Shown here: positions 33,169-43,032 of the stretch, one piece after another
Layout of the letters: every line of letters starts with the position of its first letter
Position numbering within the stretch: position 1 is the first letter of the stretch
From: Bacteroidales bacterium
Lineage (GTDB): Bacteria > Bacteroidota > Bacteroidia > Bacteroidales > UBA932
NCBI GenBank assembly: GCA_017529425.1
Contig: JAFXNQ010000035.1
Coordinates: 1 to 64,000 of the forward strand
Length of the DNA stretch: 64,000 nt
Direction: 5' to 3'
Program-made: the position numbers and the translations under genes
Notes under the pieces: generated by a model
What the model was told of the DNA's origin: nothing
The model's input: only the letters and a program-made list of their open reading frames with translations
Database searches by the model: none

Positions 33169-35415
33169 ATGGACGAAAACCTTAACCTTGTCAGGGACCT
33201 GGCCCTCATATTCATTTCTGCCGGAATTATCACTCTGATATTCAAGGCTCTCAAACAGCCTTTGATACTCGGATACATAGTTGCCGGATTCCTTGTAGGG
33301 CCGCACTTTGGCCTCTTCCCCAACCTCACCAATCCTGAGACTGTAGAGCAGTGGTCGGAGATAGGCATAATCTTCCTGCTGTTTGCACTCGGCCTGGAGT
33401 TCAGTTTCAAAAAACTACTCAAGGTGGGCAGCAGCGCCCTCATCACTGCCGGAACCATCTTCGTCGGGATGTTTGTTACGGGCATGATGGTAGGCGGTGC
33501 AATGGGCTGGAGCCATATGGAGCGCATCTTTCTGGGTGGAATGCTGTCGATGTCATCCACCACCATCATTATCAAGGCTTTCGATGATCTCGGCCTGAAG
33601 GGGATGCCTTTTACAAACGTCGTTTTCGGCACCCTGGTAGTGGAGGATTTGCTTGCGGTTGTACTGATGGTGTTGCTCTCTACAATGGCGGTCAGCCAGC
33701 AGTTTGCAGGGGGCGAGATGGTGATGGCCCTGCTCAAGCTACTCTTCTTCCTGGTTCTATGGTTCGTGGTAGGTATGTACCTGATTCCCACCCTGTTCAA
33801 GAGGGGACGGCAGGTGATGAACGAGGAGATGCTCGTGATACTGTCGGTGGGGCTCTGCTTCGGCATGGTGGCGCTGGCCACCGCTGTCGGATTCTCGTCT
33901 GCCCTGGGAGCCTTTGTTATGGGTTCACTGCTTGCAGAGACGCTTGAAGGCGAACACATCTCCCACTCCATCAAAAACATAAAAGATTTGTTCGGCGCAA
34001 TCTTCTTCGTCTCCGTCGGAATGATGGTAGATCCCGCTATCATAGTTCAGTACTGGCAGCCTATACTCATACTGATAATAGTGGTCGTGATTGGCATCCC
34101 GCTGTTTGCTACCAGCGGCGTACTGATGGCGGGCCAGGGGCTTCACAGTGCCGTGCGCAGTGGTTTTTCGATGGCGCAGATCGGTGAATTCGCATTCATC
34201 ATCGCCAGCCTGGGCAAGAGCCTGGGAGTTATGGCGGATTACATATATCCGGTGGTAGTGGCAGTTTCTGTGATCACCACATTCACGACACCGTATTTCA
34301 TCAAACTCTCGGAGCCGTTCTATTGTATGCTCAGCCGCAAGATGCACCCCAAACTGTTCGCATCTCTCAGTGAAGTGCGCGCTTCAGGCCGTTCGCAGGC
34401 ACGCGAGAGCCAGTGGCGCAAACTTATCAAAGCCTATCTCACCCGGATGATACCATACAACGTGATGCTGGTGGCGGTTCTGCTTGCCTCAAATATGTTT
34501 CTGGACCCATTCGCCAAGAATCACTTCGTGAACCTGGCGCCCGGTATAATCAACCTCATATGCGCTCTTGCCACGCTTCTGGTAATGTCCCCGCTCCTGT
34601 ACGGGATGGTGATAGCTGCCGGCAATTATAAGGAGCTTTACGACAGCATATGGGCCGGATCGTCCGCCGCCGGGCGCGGTCCGCTGATTGCGATGAGCGC
34701 CTTGAAGATATTCCTGGCGGTGGCCTATGTGGTGACGGTGGTGTCGCACTACTTCAAGCCCGGAATCGGCATCGTGATCCTGATAGCATCCCTGGCGGCG
34801 GCGATGTTCATACTGCTGCGCATCTTCAACAACCGCTCCAGCACGCTCGAGAGCCGGTTTGTAGAGAATATCAGGCAGAAAGACGATTACCAGCGCAAAA
34901 CCGCACCCGTTACTACCTCGATCCGCGAGAAGATGAGCGGCCACGACATCTGCGTGGAAAGCCTCAAGGTAAGTTCCGACTTCAGATACACCGGCCGGCA
35001 GTTGCGGGAGATTCCGCTCCGCCGCGACTTTGGCGTGAACATAGTGAAGATAATCCGCGGGAAAAAAATCATAAATATCCCTTCGGCATCGGAGTACCTG
35101 TTCCCTGCCGACGAAATCCTTGTGGTGGGTACCCTGGACAGCGTGTCGGCCTTCAAGAAGGCGCTTGATGAGGATGTCGCCCCCGCACCCGCCCCGACCG
35201 CTCATGTAGAGGTGGAATCCTTTACCCTTGGGGAAGACTCCCTTCTGACAGGCAAGTCCTTGAAGATGGTTGATATGCGCAACTCCGGATGTATGCTGAT
35301 AGGCATAGAACGCGGAGAAGAGACTTTCATGAACCCCGAACCGGATATGGTAATGCAGCCGGGCGATGTTGTATGGCTGGTTGGGGCCCCCGACGCTATT
35401 AAATTGTATAAATAA
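33169..35415 (+). CDS. CPA2 cation:proton antiporter (KefB-like) with two C-terminal TrkA_C domains
   Basis: A 748-residue membrane protein. Residues 1-390 form the Na+/H+-exchanger core (LKQPLILGYIVAGFLVGP, FALGLEFSFKKLL, MSSTTIIIKAFDDLG, AFVMGSLLAET). Three or four extra membrane segments follow (about 420-560). Two TrkA_C-like domains end the protein (about 590-665 and 685-748: RQLREIPLRRDFGVNIVKI, and MQPGDVVWLVGAP). There is no Rossmann TrkA_N domain. It probably exchanges K+ or Na+ for protons, gated by a ligand at the TrkA_C domains. It lies 6 bp before the GH78-like gene. Confidence 0.9.
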   Translation: MDENLNLVRDLALIFISAGIITLIFKALKQPLILGYIVAGFLVGPHFGLFPNLTNPETVEQWSEIGIIFLLFALGLEFSFKKLLKVGSSALITAGTIFVGMFVTGMMVGGAMGWSHMERIFLGGMLSMSSTTIIIKAFDDLGLKGMPFTNVVFGTLVVEDLLAVVLMVLLSTMAVSQQFAGGEMVMALLKLLFFLVLWFVVGMYLIPTLFKRGRQVMNEEMLVILSVGLCFGMVALATAVGFSSALGAFVMGSLLAETLEGEHISHSIKNIKDLFGAIFFVSVGMMVDPAIIVQYWQPILILIIVVVIGIPLFATSGVLMAGQGLHSAVRSGFSMAQIGEFAFIIASLGKSLGVMADYIYPVVVAVSVITTFTTPYFIKLSEPFYCMLSRKMHPKLFASLSEVRASGRSQARESQWRKLIKAYLTRMIPYNVMLVAVLLASNMFLDPFAKNHFVNLAPGIINLICALATLLVMSPLLYGMVIAAGNYKELYDSIWAGSSAAGRGPLIAMSALKIFLAVAYVVTVVSHYFKPGIGIVILIASLAAAMFILLRIFNNRSSTLESRFVENIRQKDDYQRKTAPVTTSIREKMSGHDICVESLKVSSDFRYTGRQLREIPLRRDFGVNIVKIIRGKKIINIPSASEYLFPADEILVVGTLDSVSAFKKALDEDVAPAPAPTAHVEVESFTLGEDSLLTGKSLKMVDMRNSGCMLIGIERGEETFMNPEPDMVMQPGDVVWLVGAPDAIKLYK

Positions 35416-35421
35416 CGTAAT

Positions 35422-37602
35422 ATGAAGAACTTGTGTTATCTGATAGCCACCCTCGTGATGGCTGCGCTCACCAGTTGCAGTACCCCTGTAGACCGCCAGA
35501 ATATCGACTCTTTCAAAAAGGCTGTGCCAGTATGGGCCGAGGGGCGCGAGACAGAGGTAAACCTGACGCTGGCCTTCCGTACGGTGGTTGATTTTCAACG
35601 TGATGCCGACATTCGCATAGCTGCATCGACAATCTACCGCCTGCGTGTAAACGGAGAGTTTGTAGGGCACGGCCCATGTGTGGCAGCACACGATTTCTAC
35701 CGCATAGACTGCTACGACATAGCACCCTATCTCCATAAAGGGAGCAATGTGGTATCCATAGAGGTTACCGGTTATAACACAGAGTCATTCTACCTGCTCA
35801 GCCAGCCCTCTTTTCTGCAGGCAGAGATTGTATCGGGTGGCAAGGTTATCGCCGCCACCGGCAGCGATTTCAAGGCTTACGACCTGCAGCAGCGCGTCCA
35901 GAATGTTCCCAAATACAGCTACCAGCGCACACAGATGGAGTATTGGGTGCTATCTGAAGGGTATGACTCATGGCAGACTGACCCGGAGTTCTCTTCTGAC
36001 CGCGAGGTTGTCCTGGCAGAGCAACCGGCAAAAACGACTATCGTCCGCCGCGTACCCTACCCCGACTACACTGTGCACGAGGCTTCGGTTCTGGATGCCG
36101 GACGTCAACTATACACCTTTGGCCGCGAATACAGCGGCTTCCTTGGCTGTGAGATCGATGTAAAGGAAAAGACCTCACTCACCATAGATTATGAAGAGTT
36201 GCTCACCGACGGAGAACTCAAACACAGGATGCCGTTCAGGGGTTATGTAGCATGGGATCTGGAACCTGGTCATTACACACTGGAGAGTATAGAGCCCTAC
36301 ACCATGCAGTTCGCACAGGTTGCATTTACAGGCGACGCCACCATTGAGAGGCTGTACCTGCGAGACTACTGCAATTCTGCCGTGGGGGTGGCCCAGTTCA
36401 GCTGCGACAACGAGGCGCTGAACAAGATATTTGATGCAGCCCGCGAGACCATCCGGCAGTGCGCCCTCGACATCTTTATGGACTGCCCTTCGCGGGAACG
36501 CGCCGGCTGGATAGGCGACAGCTTCTTCTCTTCCCGCGTGGAGTGTGACTTCTCCGGCGAGACAAACGTTGAGAAGAATTTCCTGGAGAACTACCTGCTT
36601 CCGGAGCATTTCAAAACCATTCCTGAGGGGATGGTGCCCATGTGCTACCCTTCCGACAACTTTGAAGGCGGCACTTACATCCCAAACTACGCAATGTGGT
36701 TTGTATTGGAGCTTGAAGAGTATCTGGGACGCAGCGGAGACCGCGAGATGATAGACGCCTTCCGCAACCGGGTTTACGGCCTGGTGGATTTCTTTGACAA
36801 GTTCCTCAACTCAGACGGTCTTCTGGAACGCCTTCAGAGCTGGGTGTTCATAGAGTGGTCCGCAGCCAACCATTTCGTATGGGATGTGAATTACCCCTCG
36901 AATATGCAGTATGCAGGGATGCTGGATGCCGTAGCACGAATGTATAATGATCCTTCGTTGCACGAGCGTGCAGAGGCTATGCGCGAAACCATCCGCCGGC
37001 AGAGCTTTGACGGCCGCTTCTTCTGCGACAACGCAATGCGCATGGAAGATGGCTCGCTGGTGCGCACCGACAATCACACCGAGACCTGCCAGTATTACGC
37101 CTTCTTCTTCCGCACCGCCACGCCCGAAACCTATCCTGAACTATGGCAGCGCATGGCCACCGAATTCGGGCCCGTCCGCGAGAAGGATGACAAATATCCC
37201 GACGTTCCCAAGGCAAACGCCCTGTTTGGCAACTATCTTCGTATGGAGCTGCTCTCGCAGAACGGACTCGGCGCACAGTCGCTTCGCGAATTCGTCGATT
37301 TCTACCTTCCCATGGCGGAGGCGACCGGCACCCTCTGGGAGAATATGACCTTTAGCGACAGCTGCAACCACGGCTTTGCCGCCCACGTGGCGCACGTACT
37401 CTACCGAGATGCCGCCGGCCTTTACGATGTGGACCGTGTAAACAAGACGGTGACCCTGAGGCTGCGCGACACAGGCCTCAAGGAGTGCCACGCCATCCTC
37501 CCCGTCCACGGCGGAGAAATCAAACTCGACTGGACCTGCACCGACGGCAACTTCAACCACAACCTCTCCCTCCCCCGCGGGTGGAAAGTGGTTGAAGAAT
37601 AA
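35422..37602 (+). CDS. GH78-like rhamnosidase-family lipoprotein (short form)
   Basis: A 726-residue lipoprotein (LTSC, Cys19). A jelly-roll region (FRTVVDFQRDADIRIAASTIYRLRVNGEFVGHGP) precedes a six-hairpin catalytic domain. The acid cluster DCPSRERAGWIGD (D354, E359, D366) and the base E640 (TLWENM, then SCNHGFAAH) match GH78. It is only distantly related to the two minus-strand GH78 proteins and lacks their first beta domain. It may act on a different rhamnose or related linkage. It follows an antiporter gene with a 6-bp gap, an odd partner. Confidence 0.85.
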   Translation: MKNLCYLIATLVMAALTSCSTPVDRQNIDSFKKAVPVWAEGRETEVNLTLAFRTVVDFQRDADIRIAASTIYRLRVNGEFVGHGPCVAAHDFYRIDCYDIAPYLHKGSNVVSIEVTGYNTESFYLLSQPSFLQAEIVSGGKVIAATGSDFKAYDLQQRVQNVPKYSYQRTQMEYWVLSEGYDSWQTDPEFSSDREVVLAEQPAKTTIVRRVPYPDYTVHEASVLDAGRQLYTFGREYSGFLGCEIDVKEKTSLTIDYEELLTDGELKHRMPFRGYVAWDLEPGHYTLESIEPYTMQFAQVAFTGDATIERLYLRDYCNSAVGVAQFSCDNEALNKIFDAARETIRQCALDIFMDCPSRERAGWIGDSFFSSRVECDFSGETNVEKNFLENYLLPEHFKTIPEGMVPMCYPSDNFEGGTYIPNYAMWFVLELEEYLGRSGDREMIDAFRNRVYGLVDFFDKFLNSDGLLERLQSWVFIEWSAANHFVWDVNYPSNMQYAGMLDAVARMYNDPSLHERAEAMRETIRRQSFDGRFFCDNAMRMEDGSLVRTDNHTETCQYYAFFFRTATPETYPELWQRMATEFGPVREKDDKYPDVPKANALFGNYLRMELLSQNGLGAQSLREFVDFYLPMAEATGTLWENMTFSDSCNHGFAAHVAHVLYRDAAGLYDVDRVNKTVTLRLRDTGLKECHAILPVHGGEIKLDWTCTDGNFNHNLSLPRGWKVVEE

Positions 37603-37637
37603 CAATTTATTGGTATATTTGGAGAAATATCACCACT

Positions 37638-39314
37638 ATGGCAGACGAAAAAATCATCTTCTCTATGTGCGGTGTGGGCAAGGTATTGCCGCACAACAAC
37701 AAGGTAATCCTTAAAGACATATACCTTAGTTTCTTCTATGGTGCAAAAATCGGCATCATAGGCCTCAACGGCAGCGGTAAGTCCACCCTTCTCAAAATCA
37801 TTACAGGAGTTGAGAAATCTTACCGCGGCGAGGTAGTATGGGCGCCGGGCTACAGCGTGGGCTATCTTGCGCAGGAACCCGAGATGGACCCGGACAAGAC
37901 TGTACTTGAAGTTGTCCAGGAGGGCGTACAGGAGGTAATGGACCTGCTGGCAGAATATAACGAGATCGGGATGAAGTTCTGCGAGCCGCTGGAGGATGAC
38001 GAGATGAACAAGCTGATTGAGCGCCAGGGGGAACTCACTGAACTGATTGACCACGCCGGTGGCTGGGAGATTGACTCCAAACTTGAACGCGCTATGGATG
38101 CCCTGCAGTGCCCTCCGTCTGATGCGCTGATACGCAACCTCTCCGGTGGTGAGCGCCGCCGGGTGGCACTATGCCGGCTCCTGCTCCAGCAACCAGACGT
38201 ACTGCTGCTGGACGAGCCCACCAACCACCTCGACACTGAGAGTATCCAATGGCTGGAGGCCCATCTGCAACAATACAAAGGCACTGTGATTGCAGTGACA
38301 CACGACCGTTATTTCCTTGACAACGTGGCCGGCTGGATTCTGGAACTGGACCGCGGTGAAGGTATCCCCTGGAAGGGCAACTACTCGTCCTGGCTGGAGC
38401 AGAAGACCCTCCGCCTGGCTCAGGAAGAGAAGCAGGAGAGCAAACGGCGCAAGACCCTCGAGAGGGAGCTGGAGTGGGTCCGCATGGCACCCCGCGCCCG
38501 CCAGGCAAAGCAGAAAGCCCGTCTGGGCGCATACGAGAAGCTGGCCAGCGCCGATGTCAAACAGAAAGAGGCCAACCTGGAAATCTATATCCCCAACGGT
38601 CCCCGTCTGGGTAACAAGGTCATCAGCTTCCACGACGTTGCCAAGAGCTACGACGGCCGCGTATTGTTTGAACACCTGTCTTTTGAGTTGCCTCCGGCTG
38701 GTATTGTGGGGGTAATCGGCCCCAACGGCGCCGGCAAGACCACCCTCTTCCGCCTGATAATGGGCATTGAAACACCCGACACCGGCACCATTGAGATTGG
38801 AGAGACCGCCAAGATATCTTACGTGGACCAGCAACATAAATCCATTGACCCGGAAAAGACGGTTTACCAGACCGTAGCAGGCGACTCTGAATGGGTCCGC
38901 CTCGGAGGACGGGACATCAACGCCCGCGCCTGGATATCCCGTTTCAACTTCTCCGGAGCCGACCAGGAGAAAAAGTGCGGCATCCTCTCCGGCGGTGAAC
39001 GCAACCGGCTGCATTTGGCACTTACCCTCAAAGACGAAGGCAACGTGCTGCTGCTGGACGAACCTACCAACGATGTGGATGTAAATACCATCCGCGCCCT
39101 CGAGGAGGGTCTGGACGGCTTTGCCGGCTGCGCTGTGGTGGTAAGCCACGACCGCTGGTTCCTGGACCGTATCGCCACCCATATCCTCGCCTTCGAAGGG
39201 GACAGCCAGGTGGTATTCTTTGACGGCAACTACTCAGAATACGAAGAGAACAAGAAGAAACGCCTCGGCAATGCGGAGCCCAAGCGCTTCAAGTACAAAA
39301 AGTTGATGGAGTAA
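37638..39314 (+). CDS. ettA: Energy-dependent translational throttle protein EttA (ABC-F)
   Basis: A 558-residue ABC-F ATPase, the usual EttA length. Two nucleotide-binding domains carry Walker A (GLNGSGKST and GPNGAGKTT), signatures (LSGGERRRVALC and LSGGERNRLHLA) and Walker B (LLLDEPTNHLD and LLLDEPTNDVD). A basic linker (ESKRRKTLERELEWVRMAPRARQAKQKARL) contacts the tRNA in EttA. It acts on the ribosome E site to gate early elongation by energy state. It follows the GH78-like gene by 35 bp. Confidence 0.95.
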   Translation: MADEKIIFSMCGVGKVLPHNNKVILKDIYLSFFYGAKIGIIGLNGSGKSTLLKIITGVEKSYRGEVVWAPGYSVGYLAQEPEMDPDKTVLEVVQEGVQEVMDLLAEYNEIGMKFCEPLEDDEMNKLIERQGELTELIDHAGGWEIDSKLERAMDALQCPPSDALIRNLSGGERRRVALCRLLLQQPDVLLLDEPTNHLDTESIQWLEAHLQQYKGTVIAVTHDRYFLDNVAGWILELDRGEGIPWKGNYSSWLEQKTLRLAQEEKQESKRRKTLERELEWVRMAPRARQAKQKARLGAYEKLASADVKQKEANLEIYIPNGPRLGNKVISFHDVAKSYDGRVLFEHLSFELPPAGIVGVIGPNGAGKTTLFRLIMGIETPDTGTIEIGETAKISYVDQQHKSIDPEKTVYQTVAGDSEWVRLGGRDINARAWISRFNFSGADQEKKCGILSGGERNRLHLALTLKDEGNVLLLDEPTNDVDVNTIRALEEGLDGFAGCAVVVSHDRWFLDRIATHILAFEGDSQVVFFDGNYSEYEENKKKRLGNAEPKRFKYKKLME

Positions 39315-39325
39315 ACCCCGGGGGG

Positions 39326-41116
39326 TTAATTCTCAGAAATAGTCTTTGCTATTTTCTCAATGTTGAGACTGCGGGCGGAGGCATCTATGATGTCTTTGTA
39401 GATACCCCCTTTCTTGTAAATTGAATCGGGATCTCCGCTCTCCTCTACCCGGCCGTTCTGCAGGGCATAGACCATCTCGCTGTCTATAATCTGCGATATG
39501 CTGTGGGAGATTATTATCACCGTGCGGTCTTTCTTTATGGCATCGATGCTGTTCTTAATCTGCTCGGTTGCAATCGCATCCAGGCTTGCCGTAGGTTCAT
39601 CCAGAAAGATAATGGGCGGATTCTTCAAGAACATGCGGGCGATGGCAATGCGCTGCTGCTGCCCGCCTGACAGGTCGCTTGCCTTCCCTTCAAACTGCTT
39701 GGGGAGGGCCATAATCTGGTCGTAGATATGCGACTTCTTTGCCGCCTCCACCACCTCTTCGTGGGTGGCAGACGGTTTGCCGTAAAGTATATTCTCCTCT
39801 ATGGTTCCGTCAAAGATGTGGTTCTTCTGCAGCACCAGGCCTATGTTCTCACGCAGGTATTTAGTGTCGTATTCACACAAATCCACGCCGTCCAGGGTAA
39901 TGGTACCCTTTTGCGGCACGTAGAACTTGTCCAGCAGGTTCACGATGGTGCTCTTGCCGGCGCCTGAAAGCCCTACCAGAGCCGTAATCTTGTCGGGCTC
40001 AATCACCATATTTACTCCAAACAGCGCCTGGGTTCCGTTGGGATAGGTAAAATCCACATCCCGCAACTCAAATTTGCCACGGATCCGCTCCGGACGGTAA
40101 TTACCGGATGGCTCCACTTCGCTGTCTGAATCAAGTATAGAGAAGAACCCTTCTGCATATATCAGGGCATCGTTCACATCGTCAAAAATGCGCTGGAGCT
40201 GGGTGATGGGGGCAATCACATTGGAGAAGAGCATCACGTGGTACATAATCTTTCCTATGCTCATCCCCGGATAATCAATCAGCACTAGATAAGCCGTCAG
40301 GATTATGACCAGCACTGTGCCGACCTGCTTCACAAAACTCTTGACACCGGCGTAGTAGAAACCCACCTGCCTGGTCTTCATCTGGTTGGCCGTCACCTGA
40401 TTCTGGATATCCAGCTGCTTGGCCGCCTCTATACCCTCACGGTTGAAGCTCTTGATTACGTTGATAGAATCTATTATGTTCTTGATACCCTGGCTCTTGG
40501 TCTCAAGATGGCCGCGCATCTCACGACGCCACCCCTTAAGCCTCTTTGCCTGACGGTAGGTAATCCAGAAGTATATCGGAACTATGGCCAGCGCCACCAG
40601 TCCCACATATACATTTGCGGCAAACATCAGTATCAGCGCCAGCAGTGCGCTGGTAAAGAGCGGCAGCAGGTCAATGAAAAAGTTCTGCACCGTGCGGGAG
40701 ATGCTGCTCACCCCCTGGTCAATGCGGGCCTGCACCTTGCCGGTGGCGTTTGCATCTTGTGAGAAATAGGCCATGCGGAAGGTCAAGACCTTCTCAATGA
40801 CACTCTGGGCGAGGTCGCGCGATACAAAAATGCGCATCCGCTCACCGAAATAGTTCTGCGCGAAAGTGATTATTGCAGAGAGAATCTCCTTGCCCAGCAA
40901 CACAACCGATATGAATGTGAGGATGCGCGCCGCCTCGGACCATGTAAAATCGGTGCCGAGTAGGGCGTTTATGGCATCCACCGTACGGTCCAGCACGATG
41001 GCGTTTACCTGCGCCATCAAAGAGCCGACCAGCGTGAGTATCAAGGTGATAATCACCAACCAGCGGTACGGCCTGACAAACGGCCGGATATGCTTGAATA
41101 ACTGGAGTAGATTCAA
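39326..41116 (-). CDS. ABC exporter, fused permease-ATPase (MsbA/MDR type)
   Basis: A 596-residue half-transporter. Six membrane segments span about 15-310. The ATPase domain (about 345-585) has Walker A GLSGAGKST, signature DLSGGQQQRIAIAR and Walker B PIIFLDEPTASLD. Such homodimers export lipids, drugs or peptides; the substrate is not evident. It converges on ettA with an 11-bp gap and lies 9 bp downstream of serB, so it is likely co-transcribed with serB. Confidence 0.9.
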   Translation of the reverse strand: MNLLQLFKHIRPFVRPYRWLVIITLILTLVGSLMAQVNAIVLDRTVDAINALLGTDFTWSEAARILTFISVVLLGKEILSAIITFAQNYFGERMRIFVSRDLAQSVIEKVLTFRMAYFSQDANATGKVQARIDQGVSSISRTVQNFFIDLLPLFTSALLALILMFAANVYVGLVALAIVPIYFWITYRQAKRLKGWRREMRGHLETKSQGIKNIIDSINVIKSFNREGIEAAKQLDIQNQVTANQMKTRQVGFYYAGVKSFVKQVGTVLVIILTAYLVLIDYPGMSIGKIMYHVMLFSNVIAPITQLQRIFDDVNDALIYAEGFFSILDSDSEVEPSGNYRPERIRGKFELRDVDFTYPNGTQALFGVNMVIEPDKITALVGLSGAGKSTIVNLLDKFYVPQKGTITLDGVDLCEYDTKYLRENIGLVLQKNHIFDGTIEENILYGKPSATHEEVVEAAKKSHIYDQIMALPKQFEGKASDLSGGQQQRIAIARMFLKNPPIIFLDEPTASLDAIATEQIKNSIDAIKKDRTVIIISHSISQIIDSEMVYALQNGRVEESGDPDSIYKKGGIYKDIIDASARSLNIEKIAKTISEN

Positions 41117-41125
41117 TTGTTGTGA

Positions 41126-42370
41126 TTATTGCATTCTGCCCTGTTTGCCAAGGTAACTGTCTTTGAAGCCAAGGAAGTAGAGCACTCCGTCCAGGCCGAT
41201 GGTATTGATACTCTGGCGGGCACTCTCCACTACGCGCGGTTTTGCGTGGAAAGCGATGCCAAGACCCGCTGCAGAGAGCATCGGGAGGTCGTTTGCGCCG
41301 TCACCCACGGCGATAGTCTGCTCCAGATTGACCTTCTCCATCTGGGCGATGAGCTTAAGCAGGTCGGCTTTGCGCCGGCCGTCCACAATATCGCCTACAT
41401 ATCGTCCCGTAAGTTTGCCGTCGTCTCCAATCTCAAGTTCGTTGGCATATACATAGTCGATCCCGTACTTACGCTGGATGTATTCTCCAAAATATGTAAA
41501 ACCTCCGCTGAGTATGGCAATCTTGTAGCCGGCACGTTTGAGGACCTCCATCAGGCGGTCCACACCCTCAGTTATGGGCATATTCTCTGCAATCTCCTGC
41601 ATAACAGATGCATCCAGCCCTTTGAGCAAAGCGACGCGGCGACGGAAACTCTCTTTGAAATCGATTTCGCCCCGCATCGCACTCTCCGTGATGGCTGCAA
41701 CCTGGCCGCCCACCCCGGCACGTGCCGCCAGCTCGTTTATGCACTCGGTCTGGACCAGCGTGGAGTCCATATCGAAACATATCAGACGCCGCATACGCCG
41801 GAACATATTGTCCCGCTGGAAAGAGAAATCGATGCCCATTTCGCTGGAAATATGCATCAGTTCCGCCTGCAGCTTGTCGTGGTTGTCCGGTACGCCGCGG
41901 ATGGAGAACTCGATGCAGCTGCGCACCGATGCATTGGACTGCTGGAGGCTCTGGCGTCCGGTAAGGCGCTTGATGGAGTCGATATTGAGACCGTGGCTGG
42001 AGATGACCCGCGCCGCTGCGGCAATCTGCTTTGCGGAGAGGCTGCGGGCTATGATGGTGAGAATGTAGCGGTTTTTCCCCTGACGGCCGACCCAGTCCTC
42101 ATAGTCATCGTCCTTTACCGGTTCAAAGCCGATGGCGACTCCCAGCTCGGTGGCCTTGAAAAGGAGCTCCTTCATCACCTGTCCGGAGCTGCGGGCAGAG
42201 ATGCGGATAAGGATACCCAGCGAGAGACTGCTGTGGATGTCGGCCTGGCCGATATCCAGAATCTGGGCATCGAAGCGGGCCAGGATATCCATCACCGATG
42301 CGGTGAGGCCGGCGCGGTCCTTTCCGGTGATGCGGATAAGGATCTGCTCCATCTTTTTGGGCTTGGTCAT
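41126..42370 (-). CDS. serB: Phosphoserine phosphatase with N-terminal ACT domains
   Basis: A 414-residue protein. Two ACT-like domains (about 7-170: QILIRITGKDRAGLTASV, then YILTIIARSLSAKQIAAAARVI) precede a HAD phosphatase domain with ICFDMDSTLVQ (nucleophile Asp), SGGFTYFG, and KADLL..AVGDGANDLPML. It makes serine from phosphoserine in the cytoplasm; the ACT domains suggest serine feedback. ATG 42370 or the next ATG 18 bases in (MEQILIRI) could start it. It is 15 bp downstream of slyD. Confidence 0.94.
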   Translation of the reverse strand: MTKPKKMEQILIRITGKDRAGLTASVMDILARFDAQILDIGQADIHSSLSLGILIRISARSSGQVMKELLFKATELGVAIGFEPVKDDDYEDWVGRQGKNRYILTIIARSLSAKQIAAAARVISSHGLNIDSIKRLTGRQSLQQSNASVRSCIEFSIRGVPDNHDKLQAELMHISSEMGIDFSFQRDNMFRRMRRLICFDMDSTLVQTECINELAARAGVGGQVAAITESAMRGEIDFKESFRRRVALLKGLDASVMQEIAENMPITEGVDRLMEVLKRAGYKIAILSGGFTYFGEYIQRKYGIDYVYANELEIGDDGKLTGRYVGDIVDGRRKADLLKLIAQMEKVNLEQTIAVGDGANDLPMLSAAGLGIAFHAKPRVVESARQSINTIGLDGVLYFLGFKDSYLGKQGRMQ

Positions 42371-42385
42371 GGTGTCGGTTTTAAT

Positions 42386-42931
42386 TTACTTACAATCGCA
42401 GTTGCCGCCTTCACAGCCGCCGTCGCCGCAGTTGCCGCCCTGGCAACCACCGCAGCTGCGCTTCAGGCCGTTCTTCAACTCATCTTCAGTAGCCTCGCGC
42501 ACCTTGAGAATCTCACCGGTAAAGTGGAGGTCTTTGCCCGCCATCTGGTGGTTGAAGTCCATTGTCACGTGCTCCTCGCCAACCTTAACCACGGTACCGG
42601 GCATCACGCCGCCGTCGGCATTCATCATCGGAATAACATTCCCTTCAAACAAAATTTCCTCTGCCAGATGGCCGTCCTGCATAAAGATGGTTTTGGGCAG
42701 GTCGATTATGGCACGCGGGTCGCGCTCCCCATAGCCTTCTGCAGCAGTCAGGCGGAAGTCAAACTTGTCGCCCACCGTCTTGCCCTCTATGTTAGCTTCA
42801 AATTTGGGCAGCAGATGACCGATGCCGAAGATAAATTCCAGGGGACGGGAGGCGTCGCAGCTGTCGGCAATCTGTCCGTCCACCTCAAGTTCATATATCA
42901 AACTTACTACTTTGTTGTCACTGATCTTCAT
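42386..42931 (-). CDS. slyD: FKBP-type peptidyl-prolyl isomerase, SlyD type
   Basis: A 181-residue SlyD: FKBP halves (VSLIYELEVDGQIADSC and PLEFIFGIGHLLPKFEANIEGK) around the inserted IF chaperone domain (about 70-125). The tail is Cys/Gly-rich (CGGCQGGNCGDGGCEGG, then NCDCK), a metal-binding end as in E. coli SlyD. It combines prolyl isomerase, chaperone and nickel-handling roles. A -7 box TATATTTG lies at 42961-42954. It is first of the slyD-serB-ABC group. Confidence 0.93.
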   Translation of the reverse strand: MKISDNKVVSLIYELEVDGQIADSCDASRPLEFIFGIGHLLPKFEANIEGKTVGDKFDFRLTAAEGYGERDPRAIIDLPKTIFMQDGHLAEEILFEGNVIPMMNADGGVMPGTVVKVGEEHVTMDFNHQMAGKDLHFTGEILKVREATEDELKNGLKRSCGGCQGGNCGDGGCEGGNCDCK

Positions 42932-42953
42932 AAACCTTTTTGTCTAATTTGTG

Positions 42954-42961
42954 CAAATATA
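42954..42961 (-). promoter_or_regulatory. -7 box of the slyD promoter
   Basis: Minus-strand TATATTTG lies 22 bases before the slyD ATG. No convincing -33 box was seen. Confidence 0.45.
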
Positions 42962-42980
42962 TGGAAAAAATAGAAAAAGA

Positions 42981-43004
42981 GCGCAGCCCAGAGACGGGTT
43001 GCGC
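42981..43004 (-). terminator. Terminator of hsp20
   Basis: GCGCAACCC pairs with GGGCTGCGC on the minus strand (43004-42996 with 42989-42981, one mismatch). TCTTTTTCTATTTTTT follows. It lies 29 bp after the hsp20 stop. Confidence 0.8.
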
Positions 43005-43032
43005 CCTTTATTTCAACGATATAGGCCGTGGC

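Noticed and set aside
41129-42973. 614-codon plus-strand frame across serB and slyD
   Set aside because: It spans two well-recognised minus-strand genes and their gap, so it is an antisense shadow.
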